Assembly (NCBI GenBank): GCA_947497905.1
Contig: CANMIH010000004.1
Coordinates: 62,001 to 126,000 of the forward strand
From: an uncultured Pelagimonas sp.
Lineage (GTDB): Bacteria > Pseudomonadota > Alphaproteobacteria > Rhodobacterales > Rhodobacteraceae
DNA length: 64,000 bases
Reading direction: 5' to 3'
Positions 45,941 through 55,422 of the stretch are shown piece after piece. The notes under the pieces were generated by a model. That model searched no databases. It saw only the letters and a program-made list of their open reading frames with translations, and had not been told where the DNA came from. Position 1 is the stretch's first letter. Each line of letters starts with the position of its first letter. The translations under genes were made by a program, and so were the position numbers.

Positions 45941-46593
45941 CAGTGACCCTCCACCGATTGAATTTTATATTCACGCTCTTCGACCTGATCTGTTTTCCAC
46001 GAACGGAACGCCCAGATGATCAGACCGATGATGAAGAACGCCGACGGCGGCAGAAGCAACAGGCCGTTGGGGACATACCAGCCACCGTTGTTGACGGTTT
46101 CCAGAATGGTCACGCCAAACAGGCTACCCGAGCCAAAGAGTTCGCGGATCACGCCGACCATCATCAGGATCAAGCCATAGCCCAACCCATTGCCGATGCC
46201 GTCAATGAAGCTATCCAGCGGTGGGTTCTTCATCGCGAAAGCTTCAGCGCGGCCCATAACGATACAGTTGGTGATGATCAGTCCAACGAAAACCGAGAGG
46301 GTCTTCGAGATTTCAAAGGCGTAGGCCTTCAGCATCTGGTCGACCAGGATCACCAGCGAGGCGATGATGACCATCTGAACAATGATCCGGATCGATCCAG
46401 GGATCTGGTTGCGGATCATCGAAATGAACATCGATGAGAAGGCTGTCACCAAGGTCACGGCGATGGACATCACAAAGGCCACTTGCAACGATGACGTCAC
46501 AGCAAGAGCGGAACAGATGCCCAGAACCTGAAGAGTGATCGGGTTGTTGTCGACCAATGGATCGACAAGCATATCTCTACGTTTATGCGCCAT
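45940..46593 (-). CDS. nqrD: Na+-translocating NADH:quinone reductase subunit D
   Basis: A 217-residue membrane subunit with six helices. '[39 protein letters not shown]' and '[51 protein letters not shown]' are the NqrD signature stretches, each with the cysteine contributing to the iron centre shared with NqrE. It overlaps nqrC and nqrE by one base each, indicating coupled translation. Confidence 0.97.
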   Translation of the reverse strand: MAHKRRDMLVDPLVDNNPITLQVLGICSALAVTSSLQVAFVMSIAVTLVTAFSSMFISMIRNQIPGSIRIIVQMVIIASLVILVDQMLKAYAFEISKTLSVFVGLIITNCIVMGRAEAFAMKNPPLDSFIDGIGNGLGYGLILMMVGVIRELFGSGSLFGVTILETVNNGGWYVPNGLLLLPPSAFFIIGLIIWAFRSWKTDQVEEREYKIQSVEGH

Positions 46594-47411
46594 TACACTT
46601 TCCCCGCCTTGAGATTATCCAAGAACAGTTTGTAGCCGGTTTCACCCAACCAGAATCTCACAAGATTGTGGACACCAGCTGTGGTGAGGGTCGCGCCTGC
46701 CAAAGCATCGATGTGATACTCGGGGCCCGCAGCCGGAACGGCTTTGGTGACACTGATTTGCAGCTCGCCGCTTTCATCCGCCAGTTTTTTACCGGCCCAG
46801 AGCGCTTTCCAGCGGGGATTGTCCACCTCAGCACCCAAGCCCGGAGTTTCGGCGTGCTCGTAGAACTGCAGGCCAAAGATGTCGTTGCCGTTCTCTTCCA
46901 GAGCGATAAAGCCATAGAGCGTCGACCACAGACCGTAGCCATGCAGCGGCAGAATTACCTTATCAATTTCACCGGCATCGTCACGCAGCAGGTAGACGGT
47001 GACAAATTTGCCCTGACGGCCAATGCCCGCCGGGTCATCGGTGAGAGCCGCGGAGGTCGCGGGATCTTCTGCGGCCGCGCGATCGTCAAAGGTGGCCGGA
47101 TCGAATTCGGTTGTGAACGTGCCTGTGGCCAGATCGAGGATGCGGGGTTCAAAGGCTTGGAATGCCTCGACCACATCTTCGTTTGGATCATAGATCCCTG
47201 CGACCTGCAGAATGTTGATCTGTTTGTCTTTGAGCGCGTTCACCTCTTGCAGCGGACGCAGTGCAACCGCGGCGGCCGAAACAATCATCGACGCTACAAG
47301 ACAAAGCGAAATCGCAACAAAGAGGGTTTTCCCGACGGTATCTGGCGGAGCGGCCAGAAAACGGCGGATGAAGCCTTGGGGCTCGGACGGGGTCTGTTGT
47401 TTATCAGACAT
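46593..47411 (-). CDS. nqrC: Na+-translocating NADH:quinone reductase subunit C
   Basis: A 272-residue subunit carrying covalent FMN on the periplasmic side. One N-terminal helix (about residues 28-52) is followed by a soluble FMN-binding domain. The flavinylation motif AGATLT marks T243 as the residue ApbE modifies. The ATG at 47411 (MSDKQQ) overlaps the nqrB stop by eight bases; a longer reading would extend into nqrB. ApbE is encoded a few kilobases away, divergent from nqrA. Confidence 0.96.
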   Translation of the reverse strand: MSDKQQTPSEPQGFIRRFLAAPPDTVGKTLFVAISLCLVASMIVSAAAVALRPLQEVNALKDKQINILQVAGIYDPNEDVVEAFQAFEPRILDLATGTFTTEFDPATFDDRAAAEDPATSAALTDDPAGIGRQGKFVTVYLLRDDAGEIDKVILPLHGYGLWSTLYGFIALEENGNDIFGLQFYEHAETPGLGAEVDNPRWKALWAGKKLADESGELQISVTKAVPAAGPEYHIDALAGATLTTAGVHNLVRFWLGETGYKLFLDNLKAGKV

Positions 47412-48603
47412 GACGTTTTGCCCTGCGTTTGATGTTGGCCTGAACAACAAAGTAGTCGATCAGCGGCGCAAACACGTTGCCGAAGAGGATGGCAAGCATC
47501 ATGCCTTCCGGGAATGCGGGGTTGATGACGCGGATCATGACCACCATGAAGCCAATCAATGCACCATAGATGTAACGGCCCATGTTGGTGTGCGCGCCAG
47601 AAACGGGTTCGGTCACCATGAACACCAGGCCAAAGGCATAGCCACCCACAACGAGGTGCCAGTACCATGGCATGGCGAACATCGGGTTGCTGTCTGAGCC
47701 GATCCAATTCAGCAGCAGCGAGAAGCCAATCATGCCCGCCATACAGCCAACGACCATACGGTAGTTGGCGATTTTGGTGGCCAGCAGGAAGGCCAGCCCC
47801 AGCAATGCTGCAAGCGTGGATGTTTCGCCCATGGAGCCTGGGATAAAGCCAAGGAAGCTGTCCCACCAGGTCACGCCACGCGCGGCGAGCTCTTGGAACC
47901 CGTCCGAAGCTGAAACCGCCAGTGCTGTTGCGCCGGTGAACCCGTCTACGGGCACCCAGACGCTGTCACCTGACATGGCCGCAGGGTAGGCAAAGTACAG
48001 GAAGGCACGGCCGGTCAGCGCCGGGTTGAGGAAGTTTTTACCGGTGCCGCCAAACACCTCTTTGCCGATCACCACACCAAAGATGATGCCCAGTGCCACC
48101 TGCCAGAGCGGCGTGGTCGCTGGAACGATCAGCGCATAGAGCATTGAAGACACGAGGAAGCCCTCGTTCACTTCGTGTTTGCGCACGGTGGCAAAGATGA
48201 CTTCAAAGATACCACCTGCAACCAGTGTCACAATGTAGATCGGCAGGAAGTACAGCAACCCGTGCAGCATGTTGGCAATAGGGTTTGCGGCGTTAAAGCC
48301 GATCCCCAAGCCTTCGATGATGGCAGCGCGCCAGCCAGAGGCCCCAAAATCAGCAATTGCGAGATTGGTCTGATACCCAGTGTTATACAGCGCCATCAAG
48401 ATACATGGGATCGTTGCCAGCACCACGTAGGTCATGATGCGTTTCATATCGATATATGAACGCGCATGTGGTGCAGCGGTGGTCACCGTCTTTGGCGTGT
48501 AAAGAAAGCTCTCGACCATCTCGTAAATTGGGAAATACTGTTCCCATTTGCCGCCTTTCACAAAGTGCGGCTCGATCCGATCGAAGAAGTTACGCAAGCC
48601 CAA
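47404..48603 (-). CDS. nqrB: Na+-translocating NADH:quinone reductase subunit B
   Basis: A 399-residue membrane subunit with about ten helices, thought to hold the sodium channel, riboflavin and a second covalent FMN. The flavinylation site is T226 in '[12 protein letters not shown]'. '[14 protein letters not shown]'-like text at the N-terminus and '[30 protein letters not shown]' are family signatures. It follows nqrA by three bases. Confidence 0.97.
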   Translation of the reverse strand: MGLRNFFDRIEPHFVKGGKWEQYFPIYEMVESFLYTPKTVTTAAPHARSYIDMKRIMTYVVLATIPCILMALYNTGYQTNLAIADFGASGWRAAIIEGLGIGFNAANPIANMLHGLLYFLPIYIVTLVAGGIFEVIFATVRKHEVNEGFLVSSMLYALIVPATTPLWQVALGIIFGVVIGKEVFGGTGKNFLNPALTGRAFLYFAYPAAMSGDSVWVPVDGFTGATALAVSASDGFQELAARGVTWWDSFLGFIPGSMGETSTLAALLGLAFLLATKIANYRMVVGCMAGMIGFSLLLNWIGSDSNPMFAMPWYWHLVVGGYAFGLVFMVTEPVSGAHTNMGRYIYGALIGFMVVMIRVINPAFPEGMMLAILFGNVFAPLIDYFVVQANIKRRAKRHV

Positions 48604-48606
48604 GGT

Positions 48607-49956
48607 TTACCCCTCCTTCTCGATCTTCGTCAGGCTGTCGCGAAGCGCGATGCCATATTCGTATTTGGCTGGGCAGGCAAAGCCCACCAGCCCAAGATCT
48701 TCTTCATCTAGTTCCATAGCACCCAGTGCCTGCGCCTGATCGGTGTCCATCACCAGCAAAGCACGCAGCAATTGGGTTGGCAGGAAATCCTGCGGCATCA
48801 GCTCTTCGAAGGTGCCAAGCGGTACCATCGCGCGGCGTCCACCGTTCATGTTCGACGTCAGCGGGAACGTGCGTTTGGAGAGTGCAGAACCCAGAACCGG
48901 CTGAATGGCGTATTTCGCAAACATTGGACGAATCCAGCCCATCGGGATCTGTTTGCGATCTTCCTCGATCAAAGTGATCTGCCGCGCATAGCGCCCAAGA
49001 TAAGCCGCCGGGCCTTCTCCTGCGCGACCACTGAGGACAGAGCCGGAGATCAGGCGAACTGGCAGATCCTGCGGCAGATCTGTTTTTGTGACATCCGCCA
49101 GCGACGCTCCGGCAACGGTGCGCACCAGACGGGGATCTTTACAGACCGGACCAGCAAGCGAAATCACGCAAGTGGCGTCATAGGTGTGTGTCAGAAGCAG
49201 ACGCCCGATAACGATGACGTCCTGATACCCGATGGTCCAGACGGTCTCATCGCCTTTGGGAGGCGCGAGGAAGTGAATGTGGGTGCCAGCAAGACCGGCT
49301 GGATGCGGTCCGGAGAAGGCGGCGGCCTCTACACCGGAGGCGTCGCCACCTGGCACTGTCGCACCATCTTCGTGGCACAGATAGGTTGCGCCATCGGTAA
49401 GTTTGGTGATCGCCGCCAGACCAGCCTCAAAGGCGGCTTTGTCTTCTGCGATAATTTGCGCAGGATCCGCTGCCAATGGCTCTGTGTCCATTGCAGTGAC
49501 AAAGATAGCCTTGGGACGTGTGTCAATCGCAGGCACCTTGGAGTAGGGCCGGGTGCGGAACGCGGTCCAAAGACCGGCCGCACAGAGGCGCTCAACCAGA
49601 CCTTCTGCTGTGGATGCATCGCCGACCGACGAAAAATCGACCGGATCAGCAGATCCTTCGATCACCTCGATCTCGATGCTGATCAGCTTACGCCTCGCCC
49701 CGCGATTGATCGCTTTTACACGACCGGCCACGGGTGAGACGATATTCGCCTCAGGCAGGTCTTTATTGATGAGAACCGGGGTGCCTGCAGCTACCGTGTC
49801 GCCTTCGGCAACAAGGATGCGCGGTTTAAGGCCGATGTAATCGTCACCCAGAATCGCGACAGTGCTCACAGGTGGAGCAGTGTCAATTTCGGTCCTGGGT
49901 GCGCCTTGAATGGGCACATTCAGGCCTTTTCTTAGCGGAAAGCGCTTCAACGTCAT
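48607..49956 (-). CDS. nqrA: Na+-translocating NADH:quinone reductase subunit A
   Basis: A 449-residue soluble subunit on the cytoplasmic side, first gene of the operon. 'IPIQGAP'-like text near the N-terminus ('GLNVPIQGAPRTEID'), 'VAEGDTVAAGTPVLINKDLPEANIVSPVAGRVKAINRGARRKLISIEIE' (Rnf/Nqr barrel-sandwich region) and 'TRPYSKVPAIDTRPKAIFVTAMDTEPLAADP' match NqrA. It is divergent from apbE across 170 bases. Confidence 0.97.
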   Translation of the reverse strand: MTLKRFPLRKGLNVPIQGAPRTEIDTAPPVSTVAILGDDYIGLKPRILVAEGDTVAAGTPVLINKDLPEANIVSPVAGRVKAINRGARRKLISIEIEVIEGSADPVDFSSVGDASTAEGLVERLCAAGLWTAFRTRPYSKVPAIDTRPKAIFVTAMDTEPLAADPAQIIAEDKAAFEAGLAAITKLTDGATYLCHEDGATVPGGDASGVEAAAFSGPHPAGLAGTHIHFLAPPKGDETVWTIGYQDVIVIGRLLLTHTYDATCVISLAGPVCKDPRLVRTVAGASLADVTKTDLPQDLPVRLISGSVLSGRAGEGPAAYLGRYARQITLIEEDRKQIPMGWIRPMFAKYAIQPVLGSALSKRTFPLTSNMNGGRRAMVPLGTFEELMPQDFLPTQLLRALLVMDTDQAQALGAMELDEEDLGLVGFACPAKYEYGIALRDSLTKIEKEG

Positions 49957-50011
49957 GAACCTCTAGCGGAGTTTTGTTGGGCTTATGCGACAAGTGCGTG
50001 TCGGACGAAAG

Positions 50012-50040
50012 CAGAAATTTCTGAATCGCTGCCTGCGATT
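50012..50040. repeat. Two adjacent dyads in the nqrA/apbE divergent region
   Basis: CAGAAATTTCTG (50012-50023) is a 12-bp perfect palindrome, directly followed by AATCGC-TGCCT-GCGATT (50024-50040). They lie midway between the divergent nqrA and apbE starts, a natural place for a shared regulator. No binding protein is known to me. Confidence 0.4.
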
Positions 50041-50126
50041 TTTGGGTTGAAAAGGCTCTGAATGTCGCCGAAAAGCCCTTCAAACTGATATCAAAGCCCA
50101 ATCGACCGAGAAAAGGGGTTTCTTCC

Positions 50127-51155
50127 TTGTCCAACCCGATCGCGTTCTCCCGCCGCACTTTCATGCTGACGCCTCTGGCGCTGGCAGCCTGCAAATTCGG
50201 CTCTAACGTCCTTGAAATCGCTGGTTTTACCATGGGCACCACATACAATGTGGTTGCTGTAGATCCGTCGGGTTCTGTCGATGAAACTGTCGCTCAGGCG
50301 CGAATCAATGACGCTTTGGCGCTAGTGAATCGCCAGATGTCGAACTGGGATGACACCTCAGAAATCTCGCAGTTCAACGCCCAGACATCGACAAACACAA
50401 TTTCTGTGTCTGAAGATCTCGCAAAAGTGATGGACGCGGCCGAAGCCGTTCACATCGCAAGCGAGGGTCGTTTTGACACAACTATGGGTCCGTTGATCGA
50501 ACTTTGGGGCTTTGGCGCCAAGGGCGACAAGACCATGCCGAGCGCTGAGGCTGTTGCCGAGGCCAGCGCACGCGCGGGTCACGCCAACACCTTGCGTGTA
50601 GAAGGCGGTGCGCTGCGCAAAACTCAGGCAGACACCAATGTCTACCTCGCAGCGATTGGCAAAGGCTATGGTGCGGACAAAGTTGGTCAGGCGCTCGAAG
50701 AGTTGGGGATCACCGACTACATGGTTGAGATCGGTGGCGATCTCTATGCATCGGGCCGTAACCCAGAAGGTCAGCCTTGGCAGATCGGGATTGAGAAGCC
50801 CGCGGCACTCTCGGGTGGCGTTCTGGATGTTGTAGGCGTTTCGGGTCTGGGTTTGGCGTCGTCGGGTGATTACCGCAATTACTTCGAAGAAGATGGTCAG
50901 CGGTTCTCGCACGTGATTGATCCGGTCACCGGCCGTCCGATCACGCACAAAACCGCTTCGGCCACTGTTCTGGCAGAAAACGCAATGATGGCAGATGCTT
51001 GGGCAACCGCGATGCTGACCCTGGGCCGCGAGCGTGGCCTGGAAGTGGCGAATGCACATAACATTGCCGTGTTGTTCATTGATCGTGATGAAGCAAGCAC
51101 CGATCTTATGTTCAAGACCACAGCAAGCGCACGTTTTGCTGAGCTGACAGCGTAA
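50127..51155 (+). CDS. apbE: FAD:protein FMN transferase ApbE
   Basis: A 342-residue exported flavin transferase that attaches FMN to threonines of NqrB and NqrC. The TTG at 50127 with AAGGGG upstream is chosen because it gives a twin-arginine-like signal (FSRRTFMLTPLALAAC) ending in a possible lipobox Cys; the ATG at 50163 would cut this off. 'GFTMGTTYNV', 'EGRFDTTMGPLIELWGFG', 'LAAIGKGYGADKV', 'YMVEIGGDLYASG' and 'FSHVIDPVTGRPI' are family motifs. It is divergent from its substrate operon. Confidence 0.95.
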   Translation: MSNPIAFSRRTFMLTPLALAACKFGSNVLEIAGFTMGTTYNVVAVDPSGSVDETVAQARINDALALVNRQMSNWDDTSEISQFNAQTSTNTISVSEDLAKVMDAAEAVHIASEGRFDTTMGPLIELWGFGAKGDKTMPSAEAVAEASARAGHANTLRVEGGALRKTQADTNVYLAAIGKGYGADKVGQALEELGITDYMVEIGGDLYASGRNPEGQPWQIGIEKPAALSGGVLDVVGVSGLGLASSGDYRNYFEEDGQRFSHVIDPVTGRPITHKTASATVLAENAMMADAWATAMLTLGRERGLEVANAHNIAVLFIDRDEASTDLMFKTTASARFAELTA

Positions 51156-51179
51156 CTTAGATACAAAGGCGTAGCATTC

Positions 51180-51413
51180 ATGGCCACGTTTCTCTTCACC
51201 TTCGGTTTTCTTCTCATCATCATGCTGGGTATGGCCCTTGGCGTAATCTTGATGAATAAGACAATCAAGGGAAGCTGTGGTGGCCTGAATGCAATCAGCG
51301 GTGCGGACAAATGTGTTGTCTGCAGCAAAGACGTCGATCCTGACAGCCCTTTGCGCGACCGGCTTCAATGCCCTCGCGCAAAGAAAATGCTAGAGAATAT
51401 GGAAGCCTCTTAA
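51180..51413 (+). CDS. nqrM: Na+-NQR maturation factor NqrM
   Basis: A 77-residue membrane protein with one N-terminal helix and four cysteines (C33, C45, C48, C64) arranged as in NqrM (DUF539). In Vibrio, NqrM is needed to insert the iron centre between NqrD and NqrE. It starts 24 bases after apbE, so the two maturation genes form one unit. Its stop overlaps that of a convergent small gene by four bases. Confidence 0.95.
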   Translation: MATFLFTFGFLLIIMLGMALGVILMNKTIKGSCGGLNAISGADKCVVCSKDVDPDSPLRDRLQCPRAKKMLENMEAS

Positions 51414-51610
51414 AGAGAGGTGCCCATTGGCACAAAGCCAAGAAACAGCAGCCCGAGCGCCGCAAAAGCCCCATAGAGCCATAGCTGCCATCGCGGTCCT
51501 TCCGCCTTCCAGACACGGCGATACTGCATGCCGCACAGGCAAGCCAACGTGAAAATCACGGTTGCGATCATTGGGCTTAGCGTGATCTCAGGCAATTTTA
51601 ACTCCGCCAA
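51410..51610 (-). CDS. Small two-helix membrane protein next to nqrM
   Basis: A 66-residue predicted protein with two hydrophobic segments (about residues 13-29 and 44-60) and a basic loop (QYRRVWKAEGPRWQ) that would face the cytoplasm. The balanced topology, sensible start and compact packing against nqrM favour a real gene. I do not recognise a named family, and a link to NQR is only positional. Confidence 0.65.
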   Translation of the reverse strand: MAELKLPEITLSPMIATVIFTLACLCGMQYRRVWKAEGPRWQLWLYGAFAALGLLFLGFVPMGTSL

Positions 51611-51674
51611 AACTGATTTTGCGTTATGCTGCTAGCTATAACCAATGAATTTCTTTTGGGAGGAGCGTGCAGCC

Positions 51675-52196
51675 ATGCCAACGTCATATCAGGCACCGAT
51701 GCGCAAAGATCAAGCCAAGTCCCGCAGCCAGAGCCAGAGTTCTGAGACTAACCTGAATTCTGAGCTGGCGACTGTTGCAGATGTTTTGGGTCGAAAGGGA
51801 GGGGATGTTTTTTCGATTTCCCCAGATGAGACATTGCATCATGCGGTCGAAATTCTCCGCGACAAACATATCGGTGCGTTGATGGTGACCGATGGGGCAG
51901 GCGCGCTTTGCGGCATCTTGTCGGAACGTGATATCGTCCGCAAATTGGCGGATACGCCCGGGCAAACTCTGCCACAGCGTGTTGGGGATGTCATGACAAC
52001 CGAGGTTGTGACCTGCGCCCCAAGTGATCCTCTGGTTTCGGTTCTCAAACAAATGACCCAGGGCCGCTTTCGCCATATGCCGGTCGTAGAGAATGCGTCG
52101 TTACTTGGCATGGTGACCATCGGCGACGTCATCGGGTTCCGTTTGAATGAACTCGAACATGAGGCGCTCCAGCTCAAACAGCTCATCGTCGGCTGA
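51675..52196 (+). CDS. CBS-domain protein
   Basis: A 173-residue cytoplasmic protein. The ATG at 51675 follows a strong GGGAGGAG site. After a serine/glutamine-rich start, residues about 35-165 form two CBS domains ('GDVFSISPDETLHHAVEILRDKHIGALMVTDGAGALCGILSERDIVRKL' and 'MTTEVVTCAPSDPLVSVLKQMTQGRFRHMPVVENASLLGMVTIGDVIGFRL'). Such stand-alone pairs bind adenine nucleotides or NAD(H) and act as sensors or regulators; the partner is unknown. Confidence 0.93.
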   Translation: MPTSYQAPMRKDQAKSRSQSQSSETNLNSELATVADVLGRKGGDVFSISPDETLHHAVEILRDKHIGALMVTDGAGALCGILSERDIVRKLADTPGQTLPQRVGDVMTTEVVTCAPSDPLVSVLKQMTQGRFRHMPVVENASLLGMVTIGDVIGFRLNELEHEALQLKQLIVG

Positions 52197-52326
52197 CACT
52201 GGTGTGTGATTACTAAAGCTGTCACCTCCCTAGCAAGTTTGGGTGGGTGCTTTTGGGAGGCACATTGTAATGCGTGCCTCTCAAACCTGTGATTTTGGCC
52301 AAAGTCAGGTTTTGGTGCATACTCAA

Positions 52327-52887
52327 ATGATGATGGCACGCGCTGTAACCTTTATCTTTGTCGGGCATTTCGCCTTGGCCACCGGGGCTTGGGCAGATGG
52401 TTGCCCCGCTGCACCTGATCACAATGATGCGTTGCAACCCTTGTTTGAGGCGTTGCAAAGCGCGCAGGGCGATATGGAAGCCCGTCAAATTTCAAATCAG
52501 ATGTGGCAATATTGGGCGGATGCACCGGACGAGCCCAGCCAATCGATGTTGGACGACGGGATGAGCGCGCGCGGTGTGTTTGACTTCTTCCAGGCTTTGG
52601 AACGGTTTGACGCGCTTGTCGCCTACTGTCCCTATTACGCAGAGGGCTATAACCAACGCGCTTTTGTGAACTACCTGCGTCAGGACTATGAAGCGGCCTT
52701 GCCGGATTTGGATCGGGCTATTGAACTCAATCCCCGGCACATAGCGGCCTTGGCAGGGCGCGCCTTGACCTTGATCGCTTTAGGGCAGGAGTTAGAAGGG
52801 CAGAAAAGCCTACGGTCCGCATTGGCTCTGAACCCCTGGCTGAGCGAACGTGTCTTACTGCGACCACTACCCGGCGAAGAACTATAG
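52327..52887 (+). CDS. TPR-repeat periplasmic protein
   Basis: A 186-residue exported protein. A signal peptide (residues about 1-24, ending in GAWA) follows the triple ATG at 52327-52335; starts further upstream would bury the signal. The mature part is helical with tetratricopeptide repeats, clearest in 'AEGYNQRAFVNYLRQDYEAALPDLDRAIELNPRHIAALAGRALTLIALGQ'. TPRs bind other proteins. Its end is seven bases from the end of the convergent glycosyltransferase gene. Confidence 0.85.
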   Translation: MMMARAVTFIFVGHFALATGAWADGCPAAPDHNDALQPLFEALQSAQGDMEARQISNQMWQYWADAPDEPSQSMLDDGMSARGVFDFFQALERFDALVAYCPYYAEGYNQRAFVNYLRQDYEAALPDLDRAIELNPRHIAALAGRALTLIALGQELEGQKSLRSALALNPWLSERVLLRPLPGEEL

Positions 52888-52894
52888 CCAGAAA

Positions 52895-55123
52895 TTAGTG
52901 TTGGGTTTCATCCACTGTGTCGACGGTGAAATAGAAATCTTCCGCATGATCCCCCCAAATCACATCATCTGGCACGCTTTCGGGTCCTGCCAAAAACACA
53001 TTGGAGCCAAAAAAACCATGCATCCGGGACAGGCGCTCCATACGGGGGCTTGTCAGTTGACTATAAAACACCTGCTGGTCAGGTCGTTCGCGAAGTTCAT
53101 CGATTTTCGCACGATGCGCTGCAACACAGGCATGATGTTGCGCGGCAATCTCCGGATCGGCCATTAAGGCGGCCAATTTTTCTTCCATCATGGGAATACG
53201 CGTCATGATCGAGCGATCTTCGGTGGCGTTGTTGTTCATGCGAAACCAGTAGGCGAGACCCTGATCACGATCGACGTGGTTCACTCGGCCACGATCCCGT
53301 TTCACCAGAAAGCTTTCGGCATTTCGCACCGCGTAGTGGTTGAGCGACACAAGATCATATCCATAGGTTTCTGTGGTTGATCGCCAAGCGTTGCGAAATT
53401 CTTCTTTCGGCAGAGGATCACCGGACCCATTGACCCAGTTGATCTCTTCCCAGAGCTGCGGCCGAAGCCCTTTGGGTCGATGAACACCCATCTTCTTAAA
53501 GATACCGATGTTGCGGAACAGGGTTTTAAACCCCCAAGCCTGATGCGGTTTGGGCGAAAACTCAAAGGCACAGCGGTCGAACTGGCCAATGGTATGAATG
53601 TCCTCAAAGAGATGGAGATCGGAATTGCCAAACAGCCGCCAAGTGCAGCTGATCATATTTGCATCGCCCACTGCGTCATAGAGTGCGGCAAGCGTCCCAT
53701 CCCCAACTTTGACGTTCAGGAATTCGTCAACATCCATGCAGATCGCCCAATCCGCATTTGTCAGCATGGGTTCATCTTCCGCAGCTTGAAGGGCGGCGTG
53801 CTGGGGTTTCAATCCAACCTCACGAAAGGGGTTTTCGCGATGCTGCAAGATTCCCTTGCTCTGCAGCAAATCAAACATAGTGTCCGTGCCATCGTCACAG
53901 TCATTGGTGTAGACAAGGAAGTTCTGCACCCCAATGGCCTGGTGATAGGCGAGCCATTCCAGGATAAACGGGCCTTCGTTCTTCATCGTTGTGACAATTG
54001 CGGTGCGCACATCTTTTTTCGACGAGGATTCGGCTTTGATCCGAGGCAAACGAACCGGTTTGAACTGGTGAAGGCGTTTCGCCGTTTGAAGCAAAAGTTT
54101 GTTTTCAACCAGAGATGTTTTCGGGACGATCAGGCTGGCGCGGTCCGAAGGGTGGCGAATGGCCATATAGCGGAAAAAGCTCGCTTCGCCGCAGACCTGA
54201 GTTTTCGGAATGCGGCGGGTCAGCAGGAGGCTTTTCTCGCGCAGCTGGGGAAGGGCGACACACCATCTCTGGCGGAATTTAGGATTGTCGAATTGTGTGC
54301 AAATGTGATCGGCATAGCTCGGAGGCTGGGACTCGCGCACCCGCCACGGATAACAATGCTGTCCCTCTAGCAGAACAACCTGCCCGGGTTGGGCCGCAGC
54401 CATGTCAAACGGGGTCTGAAATGCGCGTTTGTTCAGAAGCTTGCCGGGGGCTTCGAACAGCAGATCACATATGTCGATGTTTGCTGCGGCCAAGGATTTA
54501 CCCAACCAACGATGTCTCGCGATTTCATAGATGGCTGTTTCAAAAAGGGGCGAGACCCACGGATCGGGGGGCGGAACCTCCATTCGGTCATGACCGGGGG
54601 CTTCTCGAACACACCAAGGGTGTGCTTCTGCGGGTTTGGTTGGATCTCCTAGCGGGATAGGCGATCCAACAAGAATGGCACGGAAGGGGACCTTCAACGC
54701 GTCGATGGCCATCTTTAAAGTGGTTAAGTCAGAACTCTCAGGTGCTGAGCGATCAAAAATCACGGCTCCGGTCATCTTGAAATGGATGTGGTGGTACTTG
54801 ATCCATTCCAGAACCGTCTCAATCGGTTCGCCATTTCGTGTGGCGATGGCCACGTTGCGACCGGCAAGGATATCGTTTTCTGGGGTGGTAGGGCTGAGCC
54901 CAACCGGCGTCGCGTCAAGCCGGACATAGGCACCACCGTTCAATGATGTCGCATCACCGTTTTCCAATCCCAACGCAGTCTCAGCTTGTGGGATCGTGAG
55001 GGTTTTGGGAAAGATTGCGATACACCGGCCATCGGGAAGCTCGATGGCGTCCAATAGACGTACGCCGCCAAATGTTGGTGCAGACAATTGCCGGATATGC
55101 GCGTGAGCCATATTCGTACTCAT
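52895..55123 (-). CDS. Two-module family 2 glycosyltransferase-like protein
   Basis: A 742-residue cytoplasmic protein. The ATG at 55123 has GGAGGAG upstream; an upstream in-frame extension lacks family features. The C-terminal half (about residues 380-640) is a clear GT2-type domain: 'AIVTTMKNEGPFILEWLAYHQAIGVQNFLVYTNDCDDGTDTMFDLLQSKGILQHREN' and 'WAICMDVDEFLNVKVGDGTLAALY' with its DVDEF motif. The N-terminal half (about 95-330) contains a weaker copy ('NVAIATRNGEPIETVLEWIKYHHIHFKMTGAVIFDRSAPESSDL') with no visible DxD. The acceptor is unknown; this family is common near surface polysaccharide functions in roseobacters. Confidence 0.87.
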   Translation of the reverse strand: MSTNMAHAHIRQLSAPTFGGVRLLDAIELPDGRCIAIFPKTLTIPQAETALGLENGDATSLNGGAYVRLDATPVGLSPTTPENDILAGRNVAIATRNGEPIETVLEWIKYHHIHFKMTGAVIFDRSAPESSDLTTLKMAIDALKVPFRAILVGSPIPLGDPTKPAEAHPWCVREAPGHDRMEVPPPDPWVSPLFETAIYEIARHRWLGKSLAAANIDICDLLFEAPGKLLNKRAFQTPFDMAAAQPGQVVLLEGQHCYPWRVRESQPPSYADHICTQFDNPKFRQRWCVALPQLREKSLLLTRRIPKTQVCGEASFFRYMAIRHPSDRASLIVPKTSLVENKLLLQTAKRLHQFKPVRLPRIKAESSSKKDVRTAIVTTMKNEGPFILEWLAYHQAIGVQNFLVYTNDCDDGTDTMFDLLQSKGILQHRENPFREVGLKPQHAALQAAEDEPMLTNADWAICMDVDEFLNVKVGDGTLAALYDAVGDANMISCTWRLFGNSDLHLFEDIHTIGQFDRCAFEFSPKPHQAWGFKTLFRNIGIFKKMGVHRPKGLRPQLWEEINWVNGSGDPLPKEEFRNAWRSTTETYGYDLVSLNHYAVRNAESFLVKRDRGRVNHVDRDQGLAYWFRMNNNATEDRSIMTRIPMMEEKLAALMADPEIAAQHHACVAAHRAKIDELRERPDQQVFYSQLTSPRMERLSRMHGFFGSNVFLAGPESVPDDVIWGDHAEDFYFTVDTVDETQH

Positions 55124-55212
55124 CACTGGCTCCTCCGGTGAGACATCTTCGGGCTGAGGATGGTCTTTAGGGGCTGAACCAAATTCAGTCGCGGTCTTAT
55201 ATCCTGTGTCGC

Positions 55213-55390
55213 GTGCCCGGTTGGGGTGGCTGCGCGCATGTTGCCTCTCCGTCCGGCCATGTCCGGCTGGGTACCCTTGGCATTCTTGCCGATGCACTTG
55301 GGACCAAATTGCTCTTTCGTGAATGGTATCAGCCCGAGACGAAGCTGGCCAGAGACCTGTTTTTCCAGATCAATGCGGAATGCGGATAGC
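55213..55390 (+). CDS. Possible short gene or gene remnant, unknown
   Basis: A 59-codon frame from a GTG, in the 299-base gap between the glycosyltransferase and lldD, reads like real protein in its second half ('VRLGTLGILADALGTKLLFREWYQPETKLARDLFFQ'). It lacks a clear ribosome-binding site, and the frame stays open upstream to 55171 without a better start. It may be a small gene, the tail of a decayed gene, or chance. I do not recognise it. Confidence 0.25.
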
Positions 55391-55414
55391 AAAAGGGCCG
55401 CTGGTGCGGCCCTT
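55391..55414 (-). terminator. Terminator of lldD
   Basis: AAGGGCCGC-ACCA-GCGGCCCTT on the minus strand is a 9-bp stem with a 4-base loop, followed by TT. It starts nine bases after the lldD stop. Confidence 0.8.
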
Positions 55415-55422
55415 GTCTGGTG

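Noticed and set aside
55123-55392. A minus-strand small gene upstream of the glycosyltransferase gene
   Set aside because: It would start inside the lldD terminator hairpin, has no ribosome-binding site, and its reading overlaps a more protein-like plus-strand frame.
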